This document shows, piece by piece, positions 6,990 to 13,210 of a stretch of DNA of 13,735 nucleotides. A program made the translations under genes and the position numbers. The notes beneath the pieces are model-generated. The model saw nothing but the letters and a program-made list of their open reading frames with translations, was not told the origin of the DNA and did no database searches. How positions within the stretch are numbered: the first letter of the stretch is position 1; each line of letters starts with the position of its first letter. The stretch is from Bacillota bacterium (GTDB lineage: Bacteria > Bacillota > Clostridia > Lachnospirales > Lachnospiraceae): positions 1-13,735 of the forward strand of contig JAEZQN010000043.1 in assembly GCA_023441145.1 (NCBI GenBank). The letters run 5' to 3'.

Positions 6990-7577
6990 TTAATTCATTT
7001 TCATTACTTTAATTTTATGAGCTGGTACATTAAATAAGACCATTACAGCGTCAACAATTTCGCTCTTTACTCTGTCACTCTCTCCTCCCTGTGCTATTAC
7101 CAATACTCCTTCTATTTCTGGTTCTATCTGTTTTACAATATAAGGGGTATTGTCTCCTTGGTTGGCTTGGGATAATACCGTCTCCTCCTGGCTGCTATCA
7201 CTGGTGCTATTCCTGTTTCCTCCTGCACTATCCTGCTCAGTTGTGGTCTGCCTGTCGGAAGTCTCATCTTTTAAAGGAACCAATTCTTTCGAAGACTTAA
7301 CGGTAATCATCACCTCCACCTTACCTAAATTACGCACCTGCATAAGTATCTGCTTTAATCTATTCTCCTGAGTACAAACATATTCCTCCGTAGAAGAATA
7401 TTTTTGAATATCCTGGCTTTTTTCATTTGTCTGTATGCTATTAACCTTACTACTACTATCTGAAGAGAATAAACCAGGTACAGATAACAATAGAATCGCC
7501 AGTCCACAACCTAGAATAATAAGAAGCCTTGGTAATCCAAATTCTTTTAATATCTTTTTAAAATCAATTTTCTTCAT
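6990..7577 (-). CDS. spoIIIAG: Stage III sporulation protein AG
   Basis: SpoIIIAG forms a large ring in the mother-cell membrane facing the forespore, part of the SpoIIIA-SpoIIQ channel. The 195-residue protein has a cytoplasmic N-terminus rich in Lys, one membrane segment at about 16-34 (GLPRLLIILGCGLAILLL), then a ring-building motif. The motif starts near 66 (YVCTQENRLKQILMQVRNLGKVEVMITV) and resumes near 146 (YIVKQIEPEIEGVLVIAQGG), ending in IVDAVMVLFNVPAHKIKVMKM. Between them, about 100-144, is a polar Ser/Thr/Gln/Asp insertion, where B. subtilis SpoIIIAG has its beta-triangle insertion. The frame is open to 7634, inside spoIIIAF. The ATG at 7577 has GGAGG six bases upstream and avoids the overlap, so I chose it. 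Confidence 0.93.
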   Translation of the reverse strand: MKKIDFKKILKEFGLPRLLIILGCGLAILLLSVPGLFSSDSSSKVNSIQTNEKSQDIQKYSSTEEYVCTQENRLKQILMQVRNLGKVEVMITVKSSKELVPLKDETSDRQTTTEQDSAGGNRNSTSDSSQEETVLSQANQGDNTPYIVKQIEPEIEGVLVIAQGGESDRVKSEIVDAVMVLFNVPAHKIKVMKMN

Positions 7578-7587
7578 TGCTATCCTC

Positions 7588-8244
7588 CTACCCCTTATGT
7601 ATAGTAACAGATACTTGTTCAATAGGAACCCCATATAAGGCTACCAATTCTTGCTTAATATTAAGCTCTAACACAGTGTCATATTGGTCTTTGTTAGGAG
7701 ACTCACTGGCCTTATCATACTGATTTACACTTGTATCTTGATTAATGGTTACCTTATCAATGGTAACTTGATCTATGGGTGCAATGGATTTTGTTTCCTC
7801 CTTATTTTCTTCTTCCTTAACAGAGGCCACTAAGGTAATCCCCTTTATCTTCCCACAGGTCTCACTTTCTGTATCCTCATCTAAGTTTATTGTGAGGCTA
7901 TTAACCTTAAGACCATAATTACTCATATAAACCTGAATCTGATTATTTATGGCCTCCTTATAACTCTCCACTACCTGTTTTTGATAATCCTTCTCAGTTC
8001 CTACTATCTGGGCACTAATATCCCTTGCATTACTCTGATACACATTTAAATCATAATAGTAATCCACCTTATCAAGGGAATTCGTCCAGGTTAACAGTGG
8101 CTTAATAATGATTAAAATCGTAATCAACCCGACAAAGATATGTATATATTTCTTAAAACTACTTTTTCCAAGCAGGTTAGAAAATACAGTAACCAGCAGT
8201 AAAAAGAAAATAAGATTTTTAACAGCGGCATATATTTCCCCCAT
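7588..8244 (-). CDS. spoIIIAF: Stage III sporulation protein AF
   Basis: SpoIIIAF is a membrane protein of the SpoIIIA complex with a ring-building-like C-terminal domain. Of the 218 residues, two hydrophobic segments lie at about 8-24 (VKNLIFFLLLVTVFSNL) and 33-51 (YIHIFVGLITILIIIKPLL). A soluble region follows, with ELNIKQELVALYGVPIEQVSVTIH at 193-216 as the typical family C-terminus. A polar segment at about 142-188 interrupts the soluble domain and contains three pentapeptide copies, APIDQ, VTIDK and VTINQ, at 155-169. The ATG follows GAGGTGAG closely. It lies eight bases after spoIIIAE and ten before spoIIIAG. Confidence 0.92.
   Translation of the reverse strand: MGEIYAAVKNLIFFLLLVTVFSNLLGKSSFKKYIHIFVGLITILIIIKPLLTWTNSLDKVDYYYDLNVYQSNARDISAQIVGTEKDYQKQVVESYKEAINNQIQVYMSNYGLKVNSLTINLDEDTESETCGKIKGITLVASVKEEENKEETKSIAPIDQVTIDKVTINQDTSVNQYDKASESPNKDQYDTVLELNIKQELVALYGVPIEQVSVTIHKG
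7738..7782 (-). repeat. Three degenerate 15-bp tandem copies inside spoIIIAF
   Basis: Plus-strand units are TTGATTAATGGTTAC (7738-7752), CTTATCAATGGTAAC (7753-7767) and TTGATCTATGGGTGC (7768-7782). The first two differ at four positions; the third is more diverged. The period is a multiple of three, so the frame is kept. On the minus strand they encode VTINQ, VTIDK and APIDQ. Confidence 0.65.
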
Positions 8245-8252
8245 AACTCACC

Positions 8253-9428
8253 TCATACTCCTATATTTGTGGATGCTGCAATGATGGCAATGGACAGAAC
8301 AAATAGTAACAAACAGATAAATACCATAGACAACAAAAGCTTTGATGCATTGGCTGCTGCACTGATACATCCTACCATCCTTTTATCTGAGACAGGTTGT
8401 ACTAAAGCTGCACCTAATTTATAAACAAAAACAAAGCAAACAAGCTTTACAAGTGGCACCAAACACAGGATTAAAATAACAATAAGTCCTGTCACACCAA
8501 TAGCATTTTTCACTAGTACGCTGGCTCCTAGTAAAGTCTCTGTGACAGAGTTTATGGCATTCCCCACACCTGGAATAGCACTGGTACTCTTAATAATCGC
8601 AGACTTTTTCACGTACTCAGCCATCGGTATAATCAACCCTTGAATAGCATTAAATCCTATGACGAAGGCTAATAATGTCTTTAAAATCCATTGCACCACC
8701 ATTTCAATAAGCTCTGTCATCTTAGATAACATATCTTCTTTGGTGATATGATTTGCTAAGGTTATGACAAAATAAATATTAATTAAAGGAAGTACAACAC
8801 TTAGTAGAATAAAATTAATTCCAGTAAAAACAGCCAAGGTTGATTCATAATAAAAAAGAGAGGTCTTAGCCCCAGAACTAACTGCTATACTAAGAAGATA
8901 AGTGGGCATAAGTACCTTCATAAAGTCAAATAAGTTGTTCAGTACTGTTCTAGCAATCTCCGTGGCCATATAAAAGGAGCTAGTAAGTAGAGCAAACAAC
9001 ATGATGTAGGTAACATAAAATGCTGTTTCAGATACCTGATTACTTTGAAATACATTTGCGAAGTTTGTAAAAATAGCAGCAAGCATCGCAATCATAATTA
9101 ATTGGACTAAAAGGCTTTTATTATTAATCAGTTCTCCAAATAATTCATTGAGCACCTTACTTAATAGTCCTGACAAGGAGAATTCTTCATCGCCTGATGC
9201 TATGCCCTTTACATACTCACCGAAGTTAACCTCTTCGGGATTTTTCACTAGTTCGTCTATCACACTTTGTATATCATCATAGTTAACATCTTCTAGCGCC
9301 TTATCTACACCATCCTCACTTGTTACGTCATCCACATTATCTGTATCAATTGACTCAGCATAGACTGGTGTCTTATGAAAAGAGATTAGAATAACACTTG
9401 TCACTATTATAATTAACTTCCACTTCAT
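8253..9428 (-). CDS. spoIIIAE: Stage III sporulation protein AE
   Basis: SpoIIIAE is the largest membrane component of the SpoIIIA complex and resembles a permease-like channel subunit. The 391-residue protein starts with a probable signal peptide (MKWKLIIIVTSVILISFHK, then VYAES, with cleavage likely after Ala24). An acidic extracytoplasmic segment spans about 25-85. About seven hydrophobic segments follow, near 106-126, 135-156, 170-185, 196-221, 246-268, 309-338 and 364-386. The conserved GNAINSVTETLLGASVLVKNAIG region at 289-311 and PVSDKRMVGCISAAANA at 345-361 are family hallmarks. AGGTG lies five bases before the ATG. It is 12 bases after spoIIIAD, so co-expression is very likely. Mother-cell membrane location is inferred from the family. 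Confidence 0.94.
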   Translation of the reverse strand: MKWKLIIIVTSVILISFHKTPVYAESIDTDNVDDVTSEDGVDKALEDVNYDDIQSVIDELVKNPEEVNFGEYVKGIASGDEEFSLSGLLSKVLNELFGELINNKSLLVQLIMIAMLAAIFTNFANVFQSNQVSETAFYVTYIMLFALLTSSFYMATEIARTVLNNLFDFMKVLMPTYLLSIAVSSGAKTSLFYYESTLAVFTGINFILLSVVLPLINIYFVITLANHITKEDMLSKMTELIEMVVQWILKTLLAFVIGFNAIQGLIIPMAEYVKKSAIIKSTSAIPGVGNAINSVTETLLGASVLVKNAIGVTGLIVILILCLVPLVKLVCFVFVYKLGAALVQPVSDKRMVGCISAAANASKLLLSMVFICLLLFVLSIAIIAASTNIGV

Positions 9429-9440
9429 AAACGCACCTGC

Positions 9441-9821
9441 CTAAGCCAAGAAATTATTAATCAAATCTAGTAAAGCTAATAGAATCGGCATGCTGATTGC
9501 TAAGATAGTAAGCTTTCCAACTAACTCTATTTGACTTGCTATAGCACTATGACCTGCATCCTTACATAATGCTGATGCAAACTCTGCAATATAGGTAATA
9601 CCAACTATCTTTAGAAGAATACTAAGATAGGTTGGGTTAATATTAATAAATTTTTGTATTTTAGCAATTCCCTCTATTATAGAGGACAATTTGCTTGTCC
9701 CAATAAACAGGATAATGATACAGGCTGCCACACTGATATAGGTAGCAAATTCGGAGCGTGTACTTTTAAATTGTGTTGCTAAAACTATAGCCACAATTCC
9801 AATAATAGCTACCTGTAGCAT
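9441..9821 (-). CDS. spoIIIAD: Stage III sporulation protein AD
   Basis: This small integral membrane protein of the SpoIIIA complex (126 residues) is related to SpoIIIAC. Hydrophobic segments lie at about 2-16, 29-46, 65-82 and 101-122. The conserved stretch GITYIAEFASALCKDAGHSA (74-93) is diagnostic of the family. The frame is open to a GTG at 9827, but that codon sits inside the SD. The ATG at 9821 is correctly spaced after AGGAGG. The spoIIIAC stop TAG is part of that same SD (TAGGAGG), with only nine bases between the genes. Confidence 0.94.
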   Translation of the reverse strand: MLQVAIIGIVAIVLATQFKSTRSEFATYISVAACIIILFIGTSKLSSIIEGIAKIQKFININPTYLSILLKIVGITYIAEFASALCKDAGHSAIASQIELVGKLTILAISMPILLALLDLINNFLA

Positions 9822-9830
9822 ACGCACCTC

Positions 9831-10025
9831 CTAAAGATTAAACAAATTCTTTATTGTCTCAAACAACTGGGATATATAAGGTATGATCCAAAGTAAAACC
9901 AGAAGCAAACCTGCTAAGCTGGTCAGAAAGGCCTGTTCTTCTCTACCAGAATGTTTTAATACTTGATTAATCACAGATACCAGGATGCCTACCGCTGCAA
10001 TTTTAAAAATTAGAGTAATCTCCAT
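9831..10025 (-). CDS. spoIIIAC: Stage III sporulation protein AC
   Basis: This 64-residue membrane protein has two hydrophobic helices, at about 5-22 (LIFKIAAVGILVSVINQV) and 32-52, separated by a polar loop KHSGREEQA. Length and the loop match SpoIIIAC, which is similar to part of SpoIIIAD. It belongs to the membrane platform of the SpoIIIA complex in the mother cell. GGAGG lies six bases before the ATG. Confidence 0.93.
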   Translation of the reverse strand: MEITLIFKIAAVGILVSVINQVLKHSGREEQAFLTSLAGLLLVLLWIIPYISQLFETIKNLFNL

Positions 10026-10045
10026 TGTTGTCCTCCTTACATATT

Positions 10046-10564
10046 CTAAATCAATACCACGGTAAGAAACAAACCAGATAAAATACCAAGCATATTATAC
10101 AGCCTTGTTTTTTCCTTCATAGTTGCAATGGAGTCCTGTAACTCATGATCCAACTGCTCAATATAGAAATCAATGGTCTTTAATTGCATCTCCTTATCTA
10201 AATACCCAAGATTTTCTCCTAGTTGATTAAGTTGCTCCCTGTCCTGTTGATTCATATAGGAATTTTTCATATAATTCTTTGTACCCTCTTCCCATATTGC
10301 TTGAAAACTCAAGCCAGAGGATCTTAATAAATCCTGTTCGATTCCAGCAAAGAACTCCTTAAAGTTGTCTACATTTCTTCTAGATAGTGCTCCTATCGCC
10401 TCAGGTAATGTAGTATTTCCATACTTGATATCTCCTCTTAAGATCGTGATATTCTTTTTCATTGCTCTTAAATCAGTTACTCTTCCTCTAACGAGAGAAC
10501 TAAAATACACACCTATGGTGGAACAAGATAGTATAACAAGTAAAGCTCCAAATATTTTTACCAT
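10046..10564 (-). CDS. spoIIIAB: Stage III sporulation protein AB
   Basis: SpoIIIAB is a small membrane protein whose soluble domain resembles type II secretion GspF. The 172-residue protein has a membrane anchor at about 4-22 (IFGALLVILSCSTIGVYFS), a mostly helical central domain (RAMKKNITILRGDIKYGNT at 33-51, then FKEFFAGIEQDL) and a C-terminal hydrophobic helix at 156-172 (YNMLGILSGLFLTVVLI). GLSFQAIWEEG near 84-94 and LGENLGYLDKEMQ near 115-127 are typical family segments. It probably connects the SpoIIIAA ATPase to the membrane complex (known from family comparison). The SD AGGAGGTGA lies four bases before the ATG, and the spoIIIAA stop is 11 bases upstream. Confidence 0.94.
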   Translation of the reverse strand: MVKIFGALLVILSCSTIGVYFSSLVRGRVTDLRAMKKNITILRGDIKYGNTTLPEAIGALSRRNVDNFKEFFAGIEQDLLRSSGLSFQAIWEEGTKNYMKNSYMNQQDREQLNQLGENLGYLDKEMQLKTIDFYIEQLDHELQDSIATMKEKTRLYNMLGILSGLFLTVVLI

Positions 10565-10575
10565 TTTGTCACCTC

Positions 10576-11529
10576 CTAATCTGCCTTATACAATAAGGTA
10601 CCTCGCTCATCGTATATTTCCTCTAGATTTCCAACTCTCCCTTTATTATTTAAAATGATATACCGTTCAAAGATCTTTTCACGTACCATTCGTCCTAGTA
10701 TTGGTTTATTCTTAATATCATCAATGGAACTTCCATGAACCGTGGCTATCAGTTTACATCCACAGTTCATTACGTACTCAATTGCTTCAATATCATCCCT
10801 TGAGCCAACCTCGTCCACTGCAATGATACTTGGGGACATACTACGTATCAACATCATCATACCCTCCACCTTAGGACAACAATCCAATATATCCGTTCGG
10901 ATTCCTAGCTCATTTTGTGGTATTCCCATATAGCAAGCCCCTATCTCAGAACGTTCATCTACCACTCCTACGTTAAGTCCCTGTATGGTGCTTACTCCAT
11001 TAGATAGTTGGCGAATCACATCTCTTAATAAGGTTGTCTTACCACACCTTGGTGGAGAAATAATTAATGTGTGAAAGATAGTATTTTGATTAATAATATA
11101 TGGCATGACCTTATCACCACAGCCCTTCACCTGGTGAGATAATCTAATATTAATAAAGGATATGTGTTTAATATTCTTAATTCGTTCTGCTTCAATAATC
11201 GTTTTTCCTGCAATTCCTACTCGATGTCCTCCTTGAATGGTAATAAACCCTTGTCTTATCTCATCCTCGAATGCGTATAAAGAGTAATTACTTATGTACT
11301 CCATTGTCTCCCTTACTTCATTTAAAGAAACAATATAGGCACTAGTCTTATCTGTGATTATCCTGTGATCCTTAGAAACAAAATACTCTTTGTTATTGTA
11401 AACCAGCATAAGAGGGCCATTTACCCTTAGCCTTATTTCCTGTAACAATTCAAAATCAATAATCAGTTCTGCTATTATTTTTCTAAGGTTAATAGAGAAT
11501 ATCTTCAAGATTTCCTCACGTTTGTCCAA
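10576..11529 (-). CDS. spoIIIAA: Stage III sporulation protein AA (secretion-type ATPase)
   Basis: SpoIIIAA is the cytoplasmic ATPase of the SpoIIIA apparatus, related to secretion ATPases, and is needed for continued forespore gene expression. Numbering from the longest start at 11541 (321 aa), Walker A is SPPRCGKTT at 162-170, followed by LLRDVIRQLS. VVDERSEIG lies at 193-201, and Walker B is IIAVDEVGS at 239-247. ATVHG at 266-270 is the sensor-like segment. EIRLRVNGPL at 35-44 and GGHRVGIAG at 104-112 belong to the N-terminal domain. Start choice is open. GTG at 11541 directly abuts AAAGGGGTGA, leaving no SD spacing, whereas TTG at 11529 lies nine bases after it; I chose the TTG (317 aa). 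A sigma-E-like promoter lies about 35 bases upstream. It heads the operon. Confidence 0.94.
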   Translation of the reverse strand: MDKREEILKIFSINLRKIIAELIIDFELLQEIRLRVNGPLMLVYNNKEYFVSKDHRIITDKTSAYIVSLNEVRETMEYISNYSLYAFEDEIRQGFITIQGGHRVGIAGKTIIEAERIKNIKHISFINIRLSHQVKGCGDKVMPYIINQNTIFHTLIISPPRCGKTTLLRDVIRQLSNGVSTIQGLNVGVVDERSEIGACYMGIPQNELGIRTDILDCCPKVEGMMMLIRSMSPSIIAVDEVGSRDDIEAIEYVMNCGCKLIATVHGSSIDDIKNKPILGRMVREKIFERYIILNNKGRVGNLEEIYDERGTLLYKAD

Positions 11530-11569
11530 GAAAACTTTCACCCCTTTACACTGCCTAAAATCTTATTTC

Positions 11570-11597
11570 AATATATGAAGCTTTTTAAAGAATATTC
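11570..11597 (-). promoter_or_regulatory. Candidate sigma-E promoter of the spoIIIA operon
   Basis: On the minus strand, GAATATT (11597-11591) resembles the sigma-E -35 and CATATATT (11577-11570) resembles its -10 (CATACAAT-like), with a 13-base spacer, slightly short. A start near 11563 would leave about 34 bases before the TTG start. The B. subtilis spoIIIA operon is known to be sigma-E dependent. No equally good sigma-A site is visible here. Confidence 0.45.
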
Positions 11598-11635
11598 CAC
11601 TAAGACAGTTTAATATAGGAAATGGCATATAAACC

Positions 11636-11664
11636 TTGAATTCACTATAAAAAAAGACTACAAT
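11636..11664 (+). promoter_or_regulatory. Sigma-A promoter of aroE
   Basis: TTGAAT (11636-11641), a 17-base spacer and TACAAT (11659-11664) make a good vegetative promoter on the plus strand. Transcription should start near 11671, about 23 bases before the ATG. It diverges from the candidate spoIIIA promoter, the two being separated by about 38 bases. Confidence 0.65.
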
Positions 11665-11693
11665 ATTACAAATCACATAATGGGAGGATTACC

Positions 11694-12452
11694 ATGAGAT
11701 ATGGATTGATTGGAGCAAAACTTGGGTACAGTTATTCAAAAGTGATACACGAAAAGTTGGCAGACTACACTTACGATTTGATTGAGTTAAATGAAGATGA
11801 ATTTAAAGAATTTATGAAAAATCGTAACTTTAACGCTATAAACGTCACGATTCCGTATAAGAAAGCAGTCCTACCATACCTGGATGAGATCTCTAAAGAA
11901 GCCAAGGCTATGGGTGCAGTAAATGCTATTGTTAATAGAGATGGTAAGCTTTATGGCTACAATACAGACTACGATGGATTTCGTTATGCCCTGTTACACA
12001 ACAATATAGAGGTAAAAAATGAAAAGGTAATGATTCTAGGCTTCGGTGGGGCAAGTCTTGCTGTAAAAAAAGTAATAGAGGATAGTTTAGCTAAAGAAGT
12101 AGTCATCGTCAATCGAACTATTAAAGACAATGCCATCTCCTACGAAGAGGCAAAAGAGAAACATAAGGATGTAACGATATTAATTAATACAACTAGTGTA
12201 GGAACCTCTCCTGATATAGATAAAGCACCCATTGATTTATCTGGATTTCATAACCTAAAAGCTGTAGTGGATATCATATACAATCCCAAAGTGACAAAGT
12301 TGTTATCTCAAGCTAGAGAAATGGGAATTATGACTGTGAATGGTTTAGATATGTTAGTAGCCCAGGCAAAGTATGCCGCAGAATACTTTTTAAATACCTC
12401 CATTCCTGAGGAAAGAATTGAGGAAATTAAGATGGAGTTAGAACAAAGATAA
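11694..12452 (+). CDS. aroE: Shikimate 5-dehydrogenase
   Basis: AroE reduces 3-dehydroshikimate to shikimate with NADPH in the chorismate pathway, in the cytosol. The 252-residue protein is slightly shorter than most AroE (about 270-290). Substrate-side motifs are S13-Y14-S15 (the SxS pair), NVTIPYKK at 50-57 with catalytic Lys56, and GYNTDYDGF at 88-96 with catalytic Asp92. The cofactor loop is GFGGAS at 116-121, with VNRT (139-142) as an NADP-type specificity element. INTTSVGTSP (164-173), DIIYNP (193-198) and GLDMLVAQA (217-225) complete the set. Tyr12 stands where His often precedes the SxS pair. GGGAGG lies six bases before the ATG. It is the only plus-strand gene, divergent from spoIIIAA and convergent with efp; aroK lies nearby on the other strand. 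Confidence 0.93.
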   Translation: MRYGLIGAKLGYSYSKVIHEKLADYTYDLIELNEDEFKEFMKNRNFNAINVTIPYKKAVLPYLDEISKEAKAMGAVNAIVNRDGKLYGYNTDYDGFRYALLHNNIEVKNEKVMILGFGGASLAVKKVIEDSLAKEVVIVNRTIKDNAISYEEAKEKHKDVTILINTTSVGTSPDIDKAPIDLSGFHNLKAVVDIIYNPKVTKLLSQAREMGIMTVNGLDMLVAQAKYAAEYFLNTSIPEERIEEIKMELEQR

Positions 12453-12467
12453 CTCTTTTCAACAAGT

Positions 12468-12507
12468 AAAAAAGGCGTAAGCAGCATGAATATGCAACTT
12501 ACGCCTT
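12468..12507. terminator. Shared bidirectional terminator between aroE and efp
   Basis: Perfect 10-bp arms AAGGCGTAAG (12472-12481) and CTTACGCCTT (12498-12507) enclose an inner GCAT/ATGC stem with loop GAAT. Six A bases (12468-12473) overlap and precede the left arm, giving TTTTTT after the hairpin on the minus strand: a strong terminator for efp. In the plus direction the tail is CTTCTATATA, weaker but plausible for aroE. It lies 16 bases after the aroE stop. Confidence 0.85.
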
Positions 12508-12530
12508 CTATATATCATAGAATATTATAA

Positions 12531-13088
12531 CTAAACTCTCTTTAAATAATCGCCGGTACGGGTATCAATCTGAATCTTATCCCCTTGCTCAACGAATAAA
12601 GGAACATAAACAGTAGCTCCTGTCTCAACAACAGCTGGTTTTGTAGCTCCTGTAGCAGTATCTCCCTTAAAACCTGGTTCAGTATCTGTGATCTCTAGTT
12701 CAGCAAACATAGGAGGTTCAATAGCAAATACCGCACCATTGTGGGAAAGCATCTTAACCATATCATTTTCTTTAACAAATTTTAAAGAATCGCCAATTGC
12801 ATCTTCAGTTAAAGCAAATTGATCAAATGTTTCAACATCCATAAAGTGATACAATTCACCATCATTATATAAATACTGTTTATCACTCTTATCAATATGA
12901 GCCTGTGGACATTTTTCTGTAGGTCTAAATGTTTTTTCCACTACCCCGCCATTTTTAATATCTCTTAACTTAGTTCTAACGAATGCAGCACCTTTTCCTG
13001 GTTTAACATGCTGAAACTCTATTACTTGATATACGCTATTTTCAAATTCAATAGTTAAACCATTTCTAAAATCGCCTGCTGATACCAT
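12531..13088 (-). CDS. efp: Elongation factor P
   Basis: EF-P binds ribosomes stalled at consecutive prolines and promotes peptide-bond formation. The 185 residues cover all three beta-barrel domains. Domain I carries the loop KPGKGAAFVRTKLR (29-42), with Lys32 at the tip that is modified in many bacteria (5-aminopentanol in B. subtilis). The middle domain holds YLYNDGELYHFMD near 72-84. Domain III holds GDTATGATKPA near 142-152 and the C-terminal IDTRTGDYLKRV. No modification gene is visible in the window. The SD is GGAGG, ten bases before the ATG. In B. subtilis efp also lies upstream of spoIIIAA. Transcription may begin in the preceding gap or continue from aroK. Confidence 0.96.
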   Translation of the reverse strand: MVSAGDFRNGLTIEFENSVYQVIEFQHVKPGKGAAFVRTKLRDIKNGGVVEKTFRPTEKCPQAHIDKSDKQYLYNDGELYHFMDVETFDQFALTEDAIGDSLKFVKENDMVKMLSHNGAVFAIEPPMFAELEITDTEPGFKGDTATGATKPAVVETGATVYVPLFVEQGDKIQIDTRTGDYLKRV

Positions 13089-13125
13089 ACAAATAATTCC
13101 TCCTTAAATATATCACTTAGAACAG

Positions 13126-13152
13126 TTTATAATAATCCGTTTAAATTTTCAA
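13126..13152 (-). promoter_or_regulatory. Weak candidate efp promoter
   Basis: TTGAAA (13152-13147) and TATAAA (13131-13126) on the minus strand are both good hexamers, but the 15-base spacer is too short for a strong sigma-A promoter. The 122-base gap between aroK and efp shows no clear terminator, so readthrough from aroK is also possible. Confidence 0.3.
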
Positions 13153-13210
13153 CCACTATTTTTGTCCATATTAACTTTTTCATCATAATTTGATATTAAA
13201 TACTATAACC

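Noticed and set aside
7091..7371. Two overlapping hydrophobic plus-strand frames
   Set aside because: They overlap each other in different frames and arise from the Ser/Thr/Gln-rich spoIIIAG insertion read in reverse; no promoter or SD.
7430..7437. CATACAGA on the minus strand as an internal sigma-E -10 for spoIIIAG-AH
   Set aside because: An internal promoter is known in the B. subtilis locus, but this site is already inside spoIIIAG and has no -35-like sequence at a proper distance. I found no better candidate in spoIIIAE or spoIIIAF.
11600..11635. Weak inverted repeat near TTTAATAT and ATATAAA upstream of aroE as an operator
   Set aside because: The arms do not match over more than a few AT bases; such pairings are expected by chance in AT-rich DNA.
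13141..13210. Possible terminator after aroK
   Set aside because: The only stem visible is the four-base ATCA/TGAT pairing without a T tract, so it is not supportable.
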